Shown piece after piece: positions 52,900-63,799 of a DNA stretch of 64,000 bases. The position numbers and the translations under genes were made by a program. Position 1 is the stretch's first letter. Each line of letters starts with the position of its first letter. Location: positions 1 to 64,000 of the forward strand of contig WNNJ02001160.1 of NCBI GenBank assembly GCA_012934845.2. The letters run 5' to 3'. Source of the stretch: Pomphorhynchus laevis (taxonomy: Eukaryota > Acanthocephala > Palaeacanthocephala > Echinorhynchida > Pomphorhynchidae). The notes under the pieces were generated by a model, which had not been told where the DNA came from, did no database searches, and saw nothing but the letters and a program-made list of their open reading frames with translations.

Positions 52900-55510
52900 T
52901 GAATATACTTAGTCAGCAAGCACTTACATCAATTGTCCTAGCGCACAAGGAAATGTTCTTCAAAAGTGACCTGGAAGACATTGAATATTGGATCATTGTT
53001 AGGAGAGCTCGTGAGCATACGTTCATCAACGTATCAACGACATCCTGAGGTATCTGATGTGGCCGACATTCCTCGACTTTTAGAACAAGGTCAGCCACCA
53101 AGGCATAAACGCTCAATATTCCATCAAGGAGTAAGAATTGAAGCAATGCCGGTGAGTTGGCGACGTCGGCGATCTAATGTAAGTACAACATTTACTAAAG
53201 CCATACGTTATCACATCAATAAGGGCATAATAGCTCCTCTACCACCGTGGTAGAGGAGCTATTATGGAGGACTAAGCCACAATACTGTTCTCGAGTTTTC
53301 CTTATACCAAAAAAGGACTCGTATAGGCTGATATATGATGGGAGGATATGGGATGGGTGTAAAACCCGGAATTTCTATCTTCCTTCTATATATCAAGTCC
53401 TTAACAAAGAACATGTTGTATGCAAGAGCTGGTATGTAAAAATTGATTTTAAATCAATGTTTTACCAGATTCCTCTTTGCCCCTCCGATTGGATAAAAAC
53501 GGCTTTCGAATACAATTGTATCTACTATAATTACAAAGTCGTTCCTTTCGATATACTTTGCGGACCCTTTTGGGCACAAATGATTGGTAATGCCATTATT
53601 CATTTTGCTCGCAAAGAAGATGTTGAAGCTTGGACTCATGTTGATGATATAATCCTATCACATGACTCAAAAGCAGTACTCGCTGCCGCAGTCAAAAAGC
53701 TTCTAGCTCTCTGCAAAAGTGGAAATCTCTCTCTAAATCTAGAGAAGAGCGTCCTACGTCCTCGTAAGCAAATAACTTCGTTATAATTACGGCTTTTCTT
53801 CCTCCTCCGTAGCATGGTTCGCATCATATCTATCCGACCGTTCCTTTCGCGGCTGTTCTAATTCATAATCCCCCCTCCCATCTCTATTTTTTGCGGGGCC
53901 CCGCAAGGTTCAGTCCTAGGTGCCCTGCTTTTCTCTCTTCTGCTTGGCGATCTATCTCCGTTTATCAAACCTTACTCCTTTAAGGTCATGCAATACGCCG
54001 ATGACATTCTAATCTATGCTCATGCACCCGCACATCGCATACACGATATCGGCATTTCTGCCTCCAACTGTCTTTCTTCTATCTACAAACGTCTCTCCAA
54101 TCTCCATCTCGTTCTAAACCCGAAAAGTCCAAAATAATGTGGATCCTCCCCCGTAAACCAAACATATCTCCTCCCACTGTATATTTTGCCTCATCGATCA
54201 TCCCCATAATCCACAATCTCACTTTCTTAGGCTTCCATTTCGATGATCACCTTTCCCTTAAACCCTTCGTCCGTGACAAGGTCCGCTCGTCTAACTTAAT
54301 TCTCCGTGACATCCGCCGTATCCGCCCCCTTATCGACTTCCGTTCTTGTATGTCTCTTCTTTCATCGTTTCTTTTCCCTAAAATCGATTACTGCCTTAGC
54401 CTTTTCGCCAATTCTCCAAAATCCATCATCCTACCCCTACAACGAATAATCAACACCGCCGTTCGAGTGCTCTTTCGTCTCCGTCGCTTCGACCACACAT
54501 CCACATATTTTGCCAAACTCTCCTGGCCCACCATCCACATCCGCATCAAACTCCGCCTTCTTCTCGTTACCTTTCGTCTCATCGCTGTCGGCTCCCCATC
54601 GTTCATCAACCTTCCTTTCTTAGACGATACTCGCCCCACCTCGCTATCGCTTCGTTCCTGTCATACCCTCTTACTCCACGTTCCTAATTACTCCAACAAC
54701 TACGGTCTCCGATCCTTACTCGTCGCCGCCTCACTCGCCTGGAATCAACTCCCTCTCGACGTCCGCCGCGCCCCTCCTTTATCACATTCAAACACCTCCT
54801 CCGTTCACACCTTCTCGACACCTGATTCACAGTCTTGTTTTGTTGTGGTCATGTAAGCGTGCGCTGGCACACATTTGCCACGTTAAAATAAATCCTTTTT
54901 TAACTTATTTAGGGGGAACTTGGTCGACAAAAGGGGTACAGATTACTTCAGATGCGCTATCTCGTTTCCGCGAGGCAGTGGCGTATCTGAGGATTCTGAA
55001 ATCTCCTATTCATAGTCGCCAAGGGATGCGTTTGAGAGGCTTGATAAACTATTATCTACCTTTATTTTCCACCGCGCATAAGCTCATTACCAGGATAAGC
55101 CTTGACAGTCCTGGTTCTTGTAGTGGCTCGTTGATAAGGAGCCCCTGATACTTCTTAAGCAACGAAAGGCATGCTACGAACAAGTCTTCGTGGATGCTAC
55201 CAAAGATAAAATTGGTATAGTGGGTCCGGAAGGGAAGTTGTACATATAAACTACCATATGAACTTCCAATATTTAAGGCTGAATTACTAGCCCCCTGGTG
55301 TGGCCATCGACTATACCCAGACGCTTAGATACACACTGATAATCTAGGTGTATACTATTCAGTTCTCAAAGGGAGAGCGAAAACGGTGCCGATGGGTAAC
55401 CTTTTCCCACAGGATATGCATGGGATCCCAATTAAATGGATACCCACTGCTTCGAATCCAGCTGACATACCAAGTCGCTGGTAAGAATAACTATCCTTCT
55501 CCTTTTTGCT
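52900..55510 (+). mobile_element. Reverse-transcriptase fossil, LTR- or pararetrovirus-like, split by a LINE
   Basis: An old, broken retroelement. A reverse transcriptase segment (about 53250-53780) has SRVFLIPKKDSYRLIYDGR, VKIDFKSMFYQIPLCPSDW and a catalytic box HVDDIILS. A second part (about 54910-55490) has an RNase H-like region ending WIPTASNPADIPSRW in the readable fragments. The two are separated by a LINE B insertion (53785-54905). No LTRs, gag or envelope parts are visible. The family is not assigned: it shares features with BEL/Pao, DIRS and hepadnavirus-like polymerases. Several breaks besides the insertion. It is older than the inserted LINE B copy. Confidence 0.5.
53785..54905 (+). 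mobile_element. LINE family B, RT and C-terminal part (young copy), nested
   Basis: GAPQGSVLGALLFSLLLGDL, SPFIKPYSFKVMQYADDILI, then 239 open codons from 54137 with SKIM-equivalent MWILPRKPNISPPTVYFASS, FHFDDHLSLKPFVRDKVRSS and LAWNQLPLDVRRAP. The 3' end GTAAGCGTGCGCTGGCACAC is followed by TTAAAATAAATCC. It is nearly identical to the minus-strand copy at 19651-20780. One small lesion (a lost base pair group near 54120) separates the YADD part from the long frame. Confidence 0.85.
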
Positions 55511-55539
55511 TGTTTCTTTATTCCATACATCACAACTAA

Positions 55540-57885
55540 ATGTAAACGTAAACCGTTTACATGTGGTTTTTGTTTATCAGTAATACATTTACAACTATCC
55601 TGATCATCCACCTCTGTCTCACATATAACTACTCAGACCGATACTGTTTTTGACGTATTCGTCAAAAACAACACCTGACTTCGCATCGTGAATTCCAATT
55701 CTAGAACCTTCTCACACACACTCCTCGTTCAACTGAAGATAAACTGTCATTCATCTTCATAATCCTAACAATGCAAACGGTAAAGTTGTTCATCTAGTAC
55801 CTTTTAATTTCTATTCCTCCCTATATAAATACATATCATACTTCTTTCTTATCTTCACGTACTCTTTACTCTACCTCCCCCGTATCATTTCTCAATAATT
55901 TACATCATTTCGTCAAATCATCTACAATAACATCTCCGATCAAGCGATTCAACACTTCACTCGTGTCAAACATGCTCCAATCTATCTTAATTCTCCGTTA
56001 GGCACCATATCATTCCCACTTCAACATGCTCTTCTGCCTCTACTCCGACCAGCCCTGTCCGTTCACCACGTAATCATTTTCGTCCGCTCGATCACTGTAA
56101 TATCATATCTAACTTAAAGCTTTCCGAATCTGCTTTTCCACAATCTCGCCTCGATGATGATGTATCTGCTTTCAGATCTATCCTAGCAACCATTCTTCCT
56201 GGTGATAATCCATCTCTTTTCAATAATATCGCTCCTCTACATTTTATCTGTTTAAACAAATTCACAAAATTCAATCAGCTCAGTCCTCCACTCCTAAAAA
56301 TTGTTTTCCGACATAGTTTACATTCCTCTTCAGCACTCCCCCGACATTTTTGAACTTCTTAACACTTCATCTGCTTGACGTATCTTTCTTGACCGCTCCC
56401 ATTCTGATATTGCTCAGCTCAATTAAGCTCGCATTGAGAAACATTGAAGTAAAACAAACGGTGATCCATCCTTAGCAATTCGTAAATCAACGGAAATTTT
56501 CACGTCGTACACACGATGCCCAAAATCAGATGGCGACCGCCTCCCCCCGTCGTCTATGCTAGTCGATCTTGCTCCTGAGCATACTTTTCGTCTTAGTCTT
56601 TTCAAAATTCGCTCCATACTTTACAAAGCTGGTCCGCTCGTTGATATTCTCGATCAATTATTTATCGATATTCTCTGAATTACCAAATACTGGCACTCTG
56701 ACTCTGACGATCTTGCTATTCGTCGTTTATGTCGCTCTAGTTGTTCTCTAGTTGAATCAGCTCGTCTATTTGTATCTTCCACATCTACTGCTTCTAACAA
56801 TGGCGGTATTGTTGTCATTGCTCGTCACCCAACGTATCTTCGTAAAATTAACGCTAACATCCGTTACACTTCGTTCGAATTATTCATACGAAGATCATAT
56901 ATTCCTTTCCCTGTGGAACTTGTGATTGTACACTGTCTAGGCTCAGCTACCCTTAACGTATGTTCTCTAATGACCTTGAGATCTTCTTTCTCCCTGTTCA
57001 TTGTATTATACTCAATCTTTTGTTCTCGGTGACTTTAGCTTTCATATCGATTGCCCCGCTGACTCTGACATTATCGATCTAACTAATCGTTTTTATAATT
57101 TTAACTACAAATTACTTTCTATAAGCTACACTCATATTCCCAGCGGTGCTCTCGACATTATTGCTGTTCCCAACAGCTTCAATGACTATACATCCTTGTC
57201 AATTACTGATCCTGGTTTGTCCGATCATTTCCTTGTCACTCTTACTCGTTGCCATCCTCCTTCTCCACCTCCAACATTAGCTACTTCAAGTCAACATTGG
57301 AAACTTCTCGATATCCCTATACTCTGCACAGCCTTACTCAATTCTTCACTCTTTTCACTTCCACTTAATTATATTTCTCCCAATGATCTCTGAATTATGT
57401 TTGATTCTGAACTTACGACTATCCTCAATAACCTTCTGCATATTCGACACTAACGTTTTCAGCGCTTGCACCATGCTACCTGCTTCGATTCCGACTGTAG
57501 TGTTCCGAAGTGTCGATTCCGTCACTCTTTTCGTGTGTTTAATCGTTTTCTTAAACATTTTCTAAACACATTCACTCCAAATCTCCGTGCCTCCTATCTG
57601 TTTCTCCGCCGTTCACATCTCATTCTTATACGTACTAAACACACTCTATTTTATCGAAATAAACTCGAGTCCTCTTCAAACTTTGAACCTCATTAAAAAA
57701 TCTTAAACTCAATTCTTTCACGATCATCTATCCCCTTGTAACATAAATCCTGATGAATTTTTTTCTTATCTACAATCTAACCTATCTACTTTACTTTCCT
57801 TCTACCCATATACACCTTGTATCCTCTATTCTCTTAAAATACTTTCCTCCCAGCGCTATTCCGCCTTTTTCCAGTTTCGTCTAAA
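55540..57885 (+). mobile_element. LINE family B, old copy (endonuclease region)
   Basis: Highly fragmented. 56780-57390 reads like the B endonuclease: NNGGIVVIARHPTYLRKI, then LGDFSFHIDCPADSDII (GDFN-like), LSITDPGLSDHFLVTLTR (SDH), LLDIPILCTALLNSSLFSLP. Later, RHSFRVFNRFLK and LRRSHLILIRTKHTLFYRNK match B3 at 62160-62330. The RT is missing; it ends at 57885 against another B tail. Position 55645-55670 has an 11-bp inverted duplication with a 4-nt spacer. Confidence 0.7.
55645..55670. repeat. 11-bp inverted duplication, 4-nt spacer
   Basis: TGTTTTTGACG-TATT-CGTCAAAAACA, perfect arms. Confidence 0.9.
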
Positions 57886-57886
57886 A

Positions 57887-58012
57887 AAAGATTTATTTAA
57901 AGTGCCAAATGCGTGCCAGCGCACGCTTACATGACCACAACAAAACAAAAATGTAAATCATGTGTCGAGAAGGTGTAAACGGAGGAGGTGTTTGAATGTG
58001 ATAAAGGAGGGA
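57887..58012 (-). mobile_element. LINE family B, 3'-terminal fragment
   Basis: Same sequence as the 3' end at 19651-19775 (AAAAAAAGATTTATTT, CGTGCCAGCGCACGCTTACA, GTGTCGAGAAGGTGTAAACG). A strongly 5'-truncated copy of about 125 bp, as usual for LINE insertions. Confidence 0.85.
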
Positions 58013-58600
58013 GTGATATTAGTGACGATGACGCAACGATCGCGAAAAGGAAAGCGTTTCCGTAAAGGAGGACGAATAACGTGAGTTGGTAAGATCACGA
58101 TACGAGAGCTGGTTGTTGAGGATATCAAGGAAGTAGGTTTGACAGCGGAAGACAAAGAATATTTGGATAATAGAGAGGGTGGTGAGCGATGTGAGGAAAG
58201 GTTATGAGTAGAAGGATTGTGGAGGTTGTTGGATGCGATTTTGATTGAGGGATGTAGGTTATTGAGAAACGAGACAAAAGGGAAGATACGGGGGTGTCGG
58301 GAAGTGAAGACATGGGATTAGAAGTGCATGTGATGACAGAATCAGTGGGTTGACACAGGATATCAGAAACGACTGGGGTGGTTTGAGTGGACACGTTGGA
58401 GGTTGATTTGTTTTTATGGGAGAGGTCGCGTATGAGTTTGTTGGCACAAAAGCCGCATAGAAAGCCTTCTTTAGACTTACTGTTGTCGCATGTGATTGTA
58501 GTTCAGACGCTGCAGTCGTGTGTCGAGCACTGTACTTGTAGTTGAGCACATTTCGTGTCGGTCTTAGCTGTCTTCTTACGTCCTCCCATCAATGTCCTTT
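58013..58600 (-). mobile_element. Family C-like LINE ORF1, N-terminal part
   Basis: Minus strand from the ATG at 58588: MGGRKKTAKTDTKCAQLQVQ, CSTHDC (C-x4-C) and, in another frame, FLCGFCANKLIR (CxxC), then SNVSTQTTPVVSDILCQPTD. Frame changes separate the parts. The 16-bp minisatellite lies directly upstream. Confidence 0.65.
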
Positions 58601-58616
58601 GTGTGTTAAAACTGTT

Positions 58617-59096
58617 AAATTTGCTGGATTGATCTGGAACTGGATTGATATGGAACTGGATTGATCTGGAACTGGAATGATCTGGAACTGGATTGATCTG
58701 GATCTGGATTGATCTGGAACTGGATTGTTCTGGAACTGGATTGATCTGGAATTGGATTGATCTGGAACTGGATTGATCTGAAACTAGATTGATCTGGAAC
58801 TGGATTGATCTGGAACTGGATTGATCTGGAACTGGATTGATCTGGAACTGGATTGATCTGGAACTGGATTGATCTGGAACTGGATTGATCTGGAACTGGA
58901 TTGATCTGGAACTGGATTGATCTGGAACTGGATTGATCTGGAACTGGATTGATCTGGAACTGGATTGATCTGGAACTGGATTGATCTGGAACTGGATTGA
59001 TCTGGAACTGGATTGATCTGGAACTGGATTGATCTGGAACTGGATTGATCTGGAACTGGATTGATCTGGAACTGAATTGATCTGGAACTGGATTGA
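58617..59096. repeat. 16-bp minisatellite, about 30 units
   Basis: CTGGAACTGGATTGAT repeated about 30 times with few variants (TGAAACTAG, GGATCTGG, GTTCTGG). Variants are denser towards the ORF1 side and the far units are identical, suggesting recent expansion at that end. Three units make 48 nt, which produces a spurious 16-residue-period open frame. Confidence 0.98.
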
Positions 59097-59135
59097 TTGT
59101 AAGTAGTTAATTATCAAGAAAGTTTAAACTCGATA
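59097..59135 (-). promoter_or_regulatory. Conserved 5'-end motif of family C LINEs
   Basis: Minus strand GTTTAAACTTTCTTGATAAT TAACTACTTACAA. Related blocks are at 8431, 43024 and 43527, each next to family C-like 5' material or unexplained sequence. Possibly a LINE internal promoter or start element; inferred from position only. Confidence 0.35.
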
Positions 59136-59146
59136 GAGAAAAAAAT

Positions 59147-60345
59147 AGATCTGGAACTAGGGAGAGACTGAGATTAGCTAGTTGTGAGCTTAAAGAAAGG
59201 ACGAAAAATGGGGAATGCGATCTTATTATTCAGAATATTCAAGTAGTGCGACGCCGTTCTCGTGTATTTTGGACAACCTTACTTTCACACACCGAACTTT
59301 ACAAATGATCGATCTATCGGACTGCGTCGCATTGACGAACAGACGAATTTAAAAGCAAACTTGTCCGTGTTTGGATCTACTTCTTGTAGAAATCATATTA
59401 ATGTACTATATTCGAAAGTCCAAAGCATAGTTCCTAAGTCGGTTAAGATTTCATAACTCGTTGAAAAAATTAAGACTAGTATCCTGGCTTTTAGTGAATC
59501 TTGGTTGCATTCGAATATTAGTGTATCAGAATTGGTGATTCCCGGTTATACATCATATCGTTGCGATCTTAGAAATAATAGAGGTGGTGGTGTAATCTTG
59601 TTCACATGTGATAGTCTTTTAGTCAGCGTATTGCATCGCGATAATGAAAAGGTCGGTTAACAATCCTTCTGGTATAACTTAGAAAGTCCTGGCTCCTCGC
59701 TTGTGATTGGGCTTATTTATAGATCTCCTATGACATCTATTCAACGTCTTCGAGAAGAGTTAGTACGATTTGCCATTCAATAAAATTTGATTATTCTATG
59801 TGATTTCAAAATGGCCCATGTAGTTAATGCCTATGGTTAAGTCAAAATACCCCTGGTTAAGTTATTATCATTTAAGTGGTTGTACTTTTGAATCATCTGA
59901 ATTACTTGATTCAATAAACGAATTGAATTACTTTCAGCATGTAAATGAGAACACGCGCTTTAGAGCTACTTCCAGGAGTATGCTTGATTTATGTTTGTCA
60001 AACAATGATCTACCTATCAAAATCAAGTATCTCTCGGCAATTGGGAATAGTGATCATTGCTCTATGTTGAAACAGTTCACATTCGTTTACTAAATGTGAA
60101 CATTTCTCACAAGAAAGTATGCATCTTTAAAGTATATTACTATATCCTGTGTTGTCATCTTGATCATATAGCTTGACTTGGCATGTTTGCTGTAGGATTG
60201 GAAAGTGCGTATAATTTTTCGCTACACCACTCTACTTGATTTTCTCGACATGTTTGCACCTTTACGTACTTCGCACTCCAGTAAACACAATAAACCATGG
60301 TTTGATGGCGAACTAAGTAATCTTTTTAAAAGTGTAAGGTATTAA
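59147..60345 (+). mobile_element. Family C-like LINE, ORF1 end and endonuclease
   Basis: RLASCELKERTKNGECDL and IIQNIQVVRRRSRVFW are the ORF1 C-terminus; SCRNHINVLYSKVQSIVPK, ILAFSESWLHSNISVSELVI, GGGVILF, IGLIYRSP, CDFKMAHV, ESSELLDSINELNYFQHVNE and IGNSDHCSM are the endonuclease. Broken in several places. A LINE B insertion starts at 60350. Confidence 0.75.
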
Positions 60346-60349
60346 CAAT

Positions 60350-63172
60350 AACAATAATTTATTTAACGTGCAAATGCATACAAGCTGCACGCTTACAAGT
60401 CCACTAACAAAAAATGAAAAAGTTAAGCAGATAAATTATTTAAATGGGATCGGATTTGGAGTTTGAAGCACGGCAGGGAAGTTGATTGGCGTATATGAAT
60501 GGGCAGATGATTTCACGATAGAGGAGTAGCCACCAGGAAGGAACAGGGTCCAAAGTAGGTAGAGTATTTTGGGACATGTAAAAAAAGGGAATTACAGGAA
60601 CGCAAGGAACAGTAAACATGACGAGAATTATAAAGAAAAGGAAGGTTGAGAAATGAAACGGTATGAAAAGTTACAAGGCGGAAAGAAACGAGAAGAAGAC
60701 GAATTTGAGCACGACAATAAATTGTAGGCAAATCGAAAGAAACAAGATGGTGGGATGTATGGTCAAAACGACGAAGACGGAGGAGAACTCGGACGGCTGC
60801 ATTGATGATGCGTTGTAAAGGAAGAATAGTGGATTTAGGTGAGTTGGAAAATAGACTAAGACAATAATCGAGTCTAGAAAAAAGGAGAGAAGATATTAGA
60901 GTCATACAAGAAGGGAAATCGATCAATCTACGAACTTGACGGAGGTTGCGGAGTATCAAGGTAGATGAGCGTACTTTATCTCTAACGAAAGGTTTAAGTG
61001 AAAGTCGGTTGTCAAAATGGAAGCCTAGGAAAACGAGATTATCAACGATAGGAAGAATTGTAGAATTTAATGATACGGAGGGAGGTTCGAAGCCGAGGCG
61101 TCAAGGTAGGATCCACATAATTTTGGATTTATCAGGATTCAGAGAAAGGCGAAGGGAAGAAAGATGATTGGAAATTGAGACAAGACAGCTGGAAACAGAA
61201 ACACTAAGATCATGAATACGATAAGCAGGTGCGTGAGCATAGATGAGAATGTCATCAGCATATTGCATAACATGGAAGTTAAATTTATGATAAATCGAAG
61301 ACAAATCACCAAGAAGAAGAGAGAAAAGAATAGGGCCTAATACGGAGCCTTGTGGAACACCGGACGGAATGGACGAAGGATGGGAGAGAGAAGAGTTAGA
61401 ATAGACGCGAAATGTACGGTTTGATAGATATGAAAAAAACCATGATACAGTGGGTAAAGAGAAGCCATAATCATGACGAAGGCGATGGAGAAGAATCGAG
61501 TGATCGACGATGTCAAAAGCAGACGATATATCAAAAGAAACTATGACACTACATAATTTATGATCGCGCGATATGAGTAAATCGTTATAAACTTTAAGAC
61601 ATGCAATTTCAGTAGAGTAATTAGAGCGAAAAGCGGCTTGGAAGGGAGGAAATAAGTTGAAGGAAAAGAGATATGTATTAACTTGCTTGAGAACGAGACG
61701 ATCAAGGAGTTTAGAGAGGGTTGGGAGAAGTGAAATAGGACGGTACGAAGATGGTAGTGAGGAGTCGAGAGATTGCTTTTTGATGAGAGGACGAACAGTG
61801 GCGCATTTCCAGATGGAAGGAAATGTACGGCTACGGATGGACGAGTTGAACAATGTGGTTAGGAAGGGTGAGATAGAGGAGCAGATATTTTTAAGCAAGT
61901 GAGTTGGAATTGGATCAAAAGGAGAGGTAATATTAGGTAATGACAGCAGAACCGAAGAAACTTCATCAGACAAAACGGGAAGAAGAAGGAATAGCTCTGG
62001 GGGAAGTATTTAAAGAGAAGAGAGGGTACAAGGGGACTATGTGTAGTAGGGAAAGTAAATTAGATATCTTTGTTTGTGGATAAGAAGAAAAATCATTAGG
62101 ATTTATATTACAAGGAGTAGATGTGATTAATATCTTCCAAAACGATTTAGAGTTGGAAGATGACTTGAGTTGATTTCGCCAAAAGATAGTACGTTTAGTA
62201 CGTATAAGAATGAGATGTGAACAGCGTAGAGAAAAGTAGGAATCATGGAGATTTGGAGGGAGTGTGTTGGGATAACGTTTAAGAAAGGGATTATACACAA
62301 GAAAAGAGTGACGGAGTCGACGCTTAGAAAGACTACAGTCAGAATCGAACCAGGGAGCATGGCGCAAGCGCTGAGAACGTTGGAATCGACTAGGCAGAAG
62401 GTTATTGATGATAGTCATAAGTTCAAAATCAAACAGAATGCAGAGATCATCGGGAGAGAGATAGTTAAGAGGAAGTGAAAAAATGGAAGAATTGAGTAAG
62501 GCTGTGCAGAGAATAGGGATATCGAGAAGTTTCCAGGGTCGACTTTGTGTGGATAATGGTGGAGGCAGATAAGGAGGATAGGGACGAGTAAGAGTAAGAG
62601 TGACAAGAAAATGATCGAACAAATCAGGATCAGTAATTGCCAAGGAGATATAGTCATTGAAGCAGCTAGGAACAACAATGACGTCGTGAGCACCGCCGAG
62701 AATATGAATTGGGCTTGTTGAAAGAAATTTATAGTTAAAATCAGAAAAAAGATTAGTTAAAGTGATATAGTCAAAGTCAGCCGGGCGATCAAGACGAATA
62801 TTAAAGTCACCGAGAACAAATGAGGCAATAAAAAGTTAAAACGAAGATCTGCATGCTCGCTAAAGAACATACGTGATAGGGCGGCTGAGCCTGGACGGTA
62901 TAAAATCACAAGTTCGAGAGGGAAGGGAGTTGATGATCTGCATATTAGTAATTCGAAAGAAGTGGAACGGATGTTAGCATTAATTTTACGTAGAGACGTT
63001 AGGTGACGAGCAATGGCAACAATACCGCCATGATTAGAAGCAGTAGATGTGGAAGATACAATTAAACGAGCTGATTCAACTAGAGAACAACCAGAGCGAC
63101 ATAGATGACGAATAGCAATATCCTCATAGTCAGAGTGCCATGATTCGGTAATGCAGAGAATATCGATAGATA
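60350..63172 (-). mobile_element. LINE family B, longest copy (B3)
   Basis: 3' end at 60350 (GCACGCTTACAAGTCCAC). Read on the minus strand from 63170: endonuclease with SLAITDPDLFDHFLVTLTL (62630), linker LLDIPILCTALLNSSIFSLP and RHAPWFDSDCSLSKRRLRHS; RT 61973-61101 with WKCATVRPLIKKQSLDSSLP, SSYRPISLLPTLSKLLDRLV, VSFDISSAFDIVDHSILLHR, GVPQGSVLGPILFSLLLGDL, MQYADDILIYAHAPAYRIHD; and C-terminus SRLDYCLSLFSNSPKSTILP (60830). The RT exon frame of 290 codons is intact; two or three lesions occur elsewhere. The 5' end is cut by repeat Z at 63172. It is inserted in the C-like LINE at 59147-60345. Confidence 0.85.
61101..61973 (-). pseudogene. LINE B3 reverse transcriptase, open for 290 codons
   Basis: All RT blocks are present in one frame: fingers (RPISLLP), motif A (SFDISSAFD), motif B (PQGSVLGPILF), motif C (YADD). 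This is a fragment of the larger ORF2; neighbouring domains are in other frames. It resembles the L2/CR1 group most. Confidence 0.8.
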
Positions 63173-63372
63173 TTTTGTATGAATGGACTAATAAATAACA
63201 GACGTTGTATCAGAATAAGAATTAGAGGTCATCAGGAGGAACTGCTATGTTATCAGGTTTCGGTCCCTATTCCTCTACCCAACATAGCAGCGGGGCCAAA
63301 TACATGCTAATTATGTATTTCCTCTGATTAAATTTTATTTTCTAATGTATCTTATTCTATCCATGAATAGGA
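63172..63372 (+). repeat. Repeat family Z, 3' half
   Basis: TATGAATGGACTAATAAATA, GTCATCAGGAGGAACTGCTA, TTCCTCTACCCAACATAGCA, GCGGGGCCAAATACATGCTA, matching 3800-3955 and 4555-4700. It abuts the 5'-truncated end of LINE B3. Confidence 0.8.
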
Positions 63373-63374
63373 AA

Positions 63375-63790
63375 TTGACTTGCTGTCAATATAAAATCGC
63401 CGTAAGGTATGTGATATCTGAGTAGTTAAGCGCTCAGCGTTAAAATCTACAACTTGGAATTGTAAAGCGATAATTTTAGTAACCATCACTAATATTGTGC
63501 TTATTTATACTTTCAACTGTCTCGATTATACAAATAATCACTTTAAAATAGTTACTTTTAACGCTGTTGATTTGACAACAAAATGGCGACCAACCGTCAC
63601 ATGATATTAATGATATTAATTGGTCTCTCTCGTGACTATTGAATGCACCACAACCAGTATTCAATAAGAATACTGGTTATGATAATAATACTATTTGCAA
63701 GAATTATATATTATTTTGTAAGAATTATCAAATATTAGGCAAAAATAATATGGAATTGTGAAATAATATAAAATTGTTCAAAAATCAGCA
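63375..63790. other. Promoter-like island, no gene recognised
   Basis: Less AT-rich. CAACAAAATGGCGACCAACC at 63575 resembles a YY1-type AAAATGGCG site, which in animals often overlaps start sites. A short frame MATNRHMILMILIGLSRDY starts there. An 11-bp inverted duplication with a 5-nt spacer is at 63652-63678. No gene can be supported. Confidence 0.25.
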
Positions 63791-63799
63791 GAAATGTTT

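Noticed and set aside
58503-59117. A 204-codon minus-strand frame with a 16-residue repeat
   Set aside because: It is produced by the 16-bp minisatellite (three units equal 48 nt). Only the last 30 codons, beginning MGGRKK, are coding-like.
61657-62478. Plus-strand basic frames within LINE B3
   Set aside because: Antisense to the RT and endonuclease of LINE B3.
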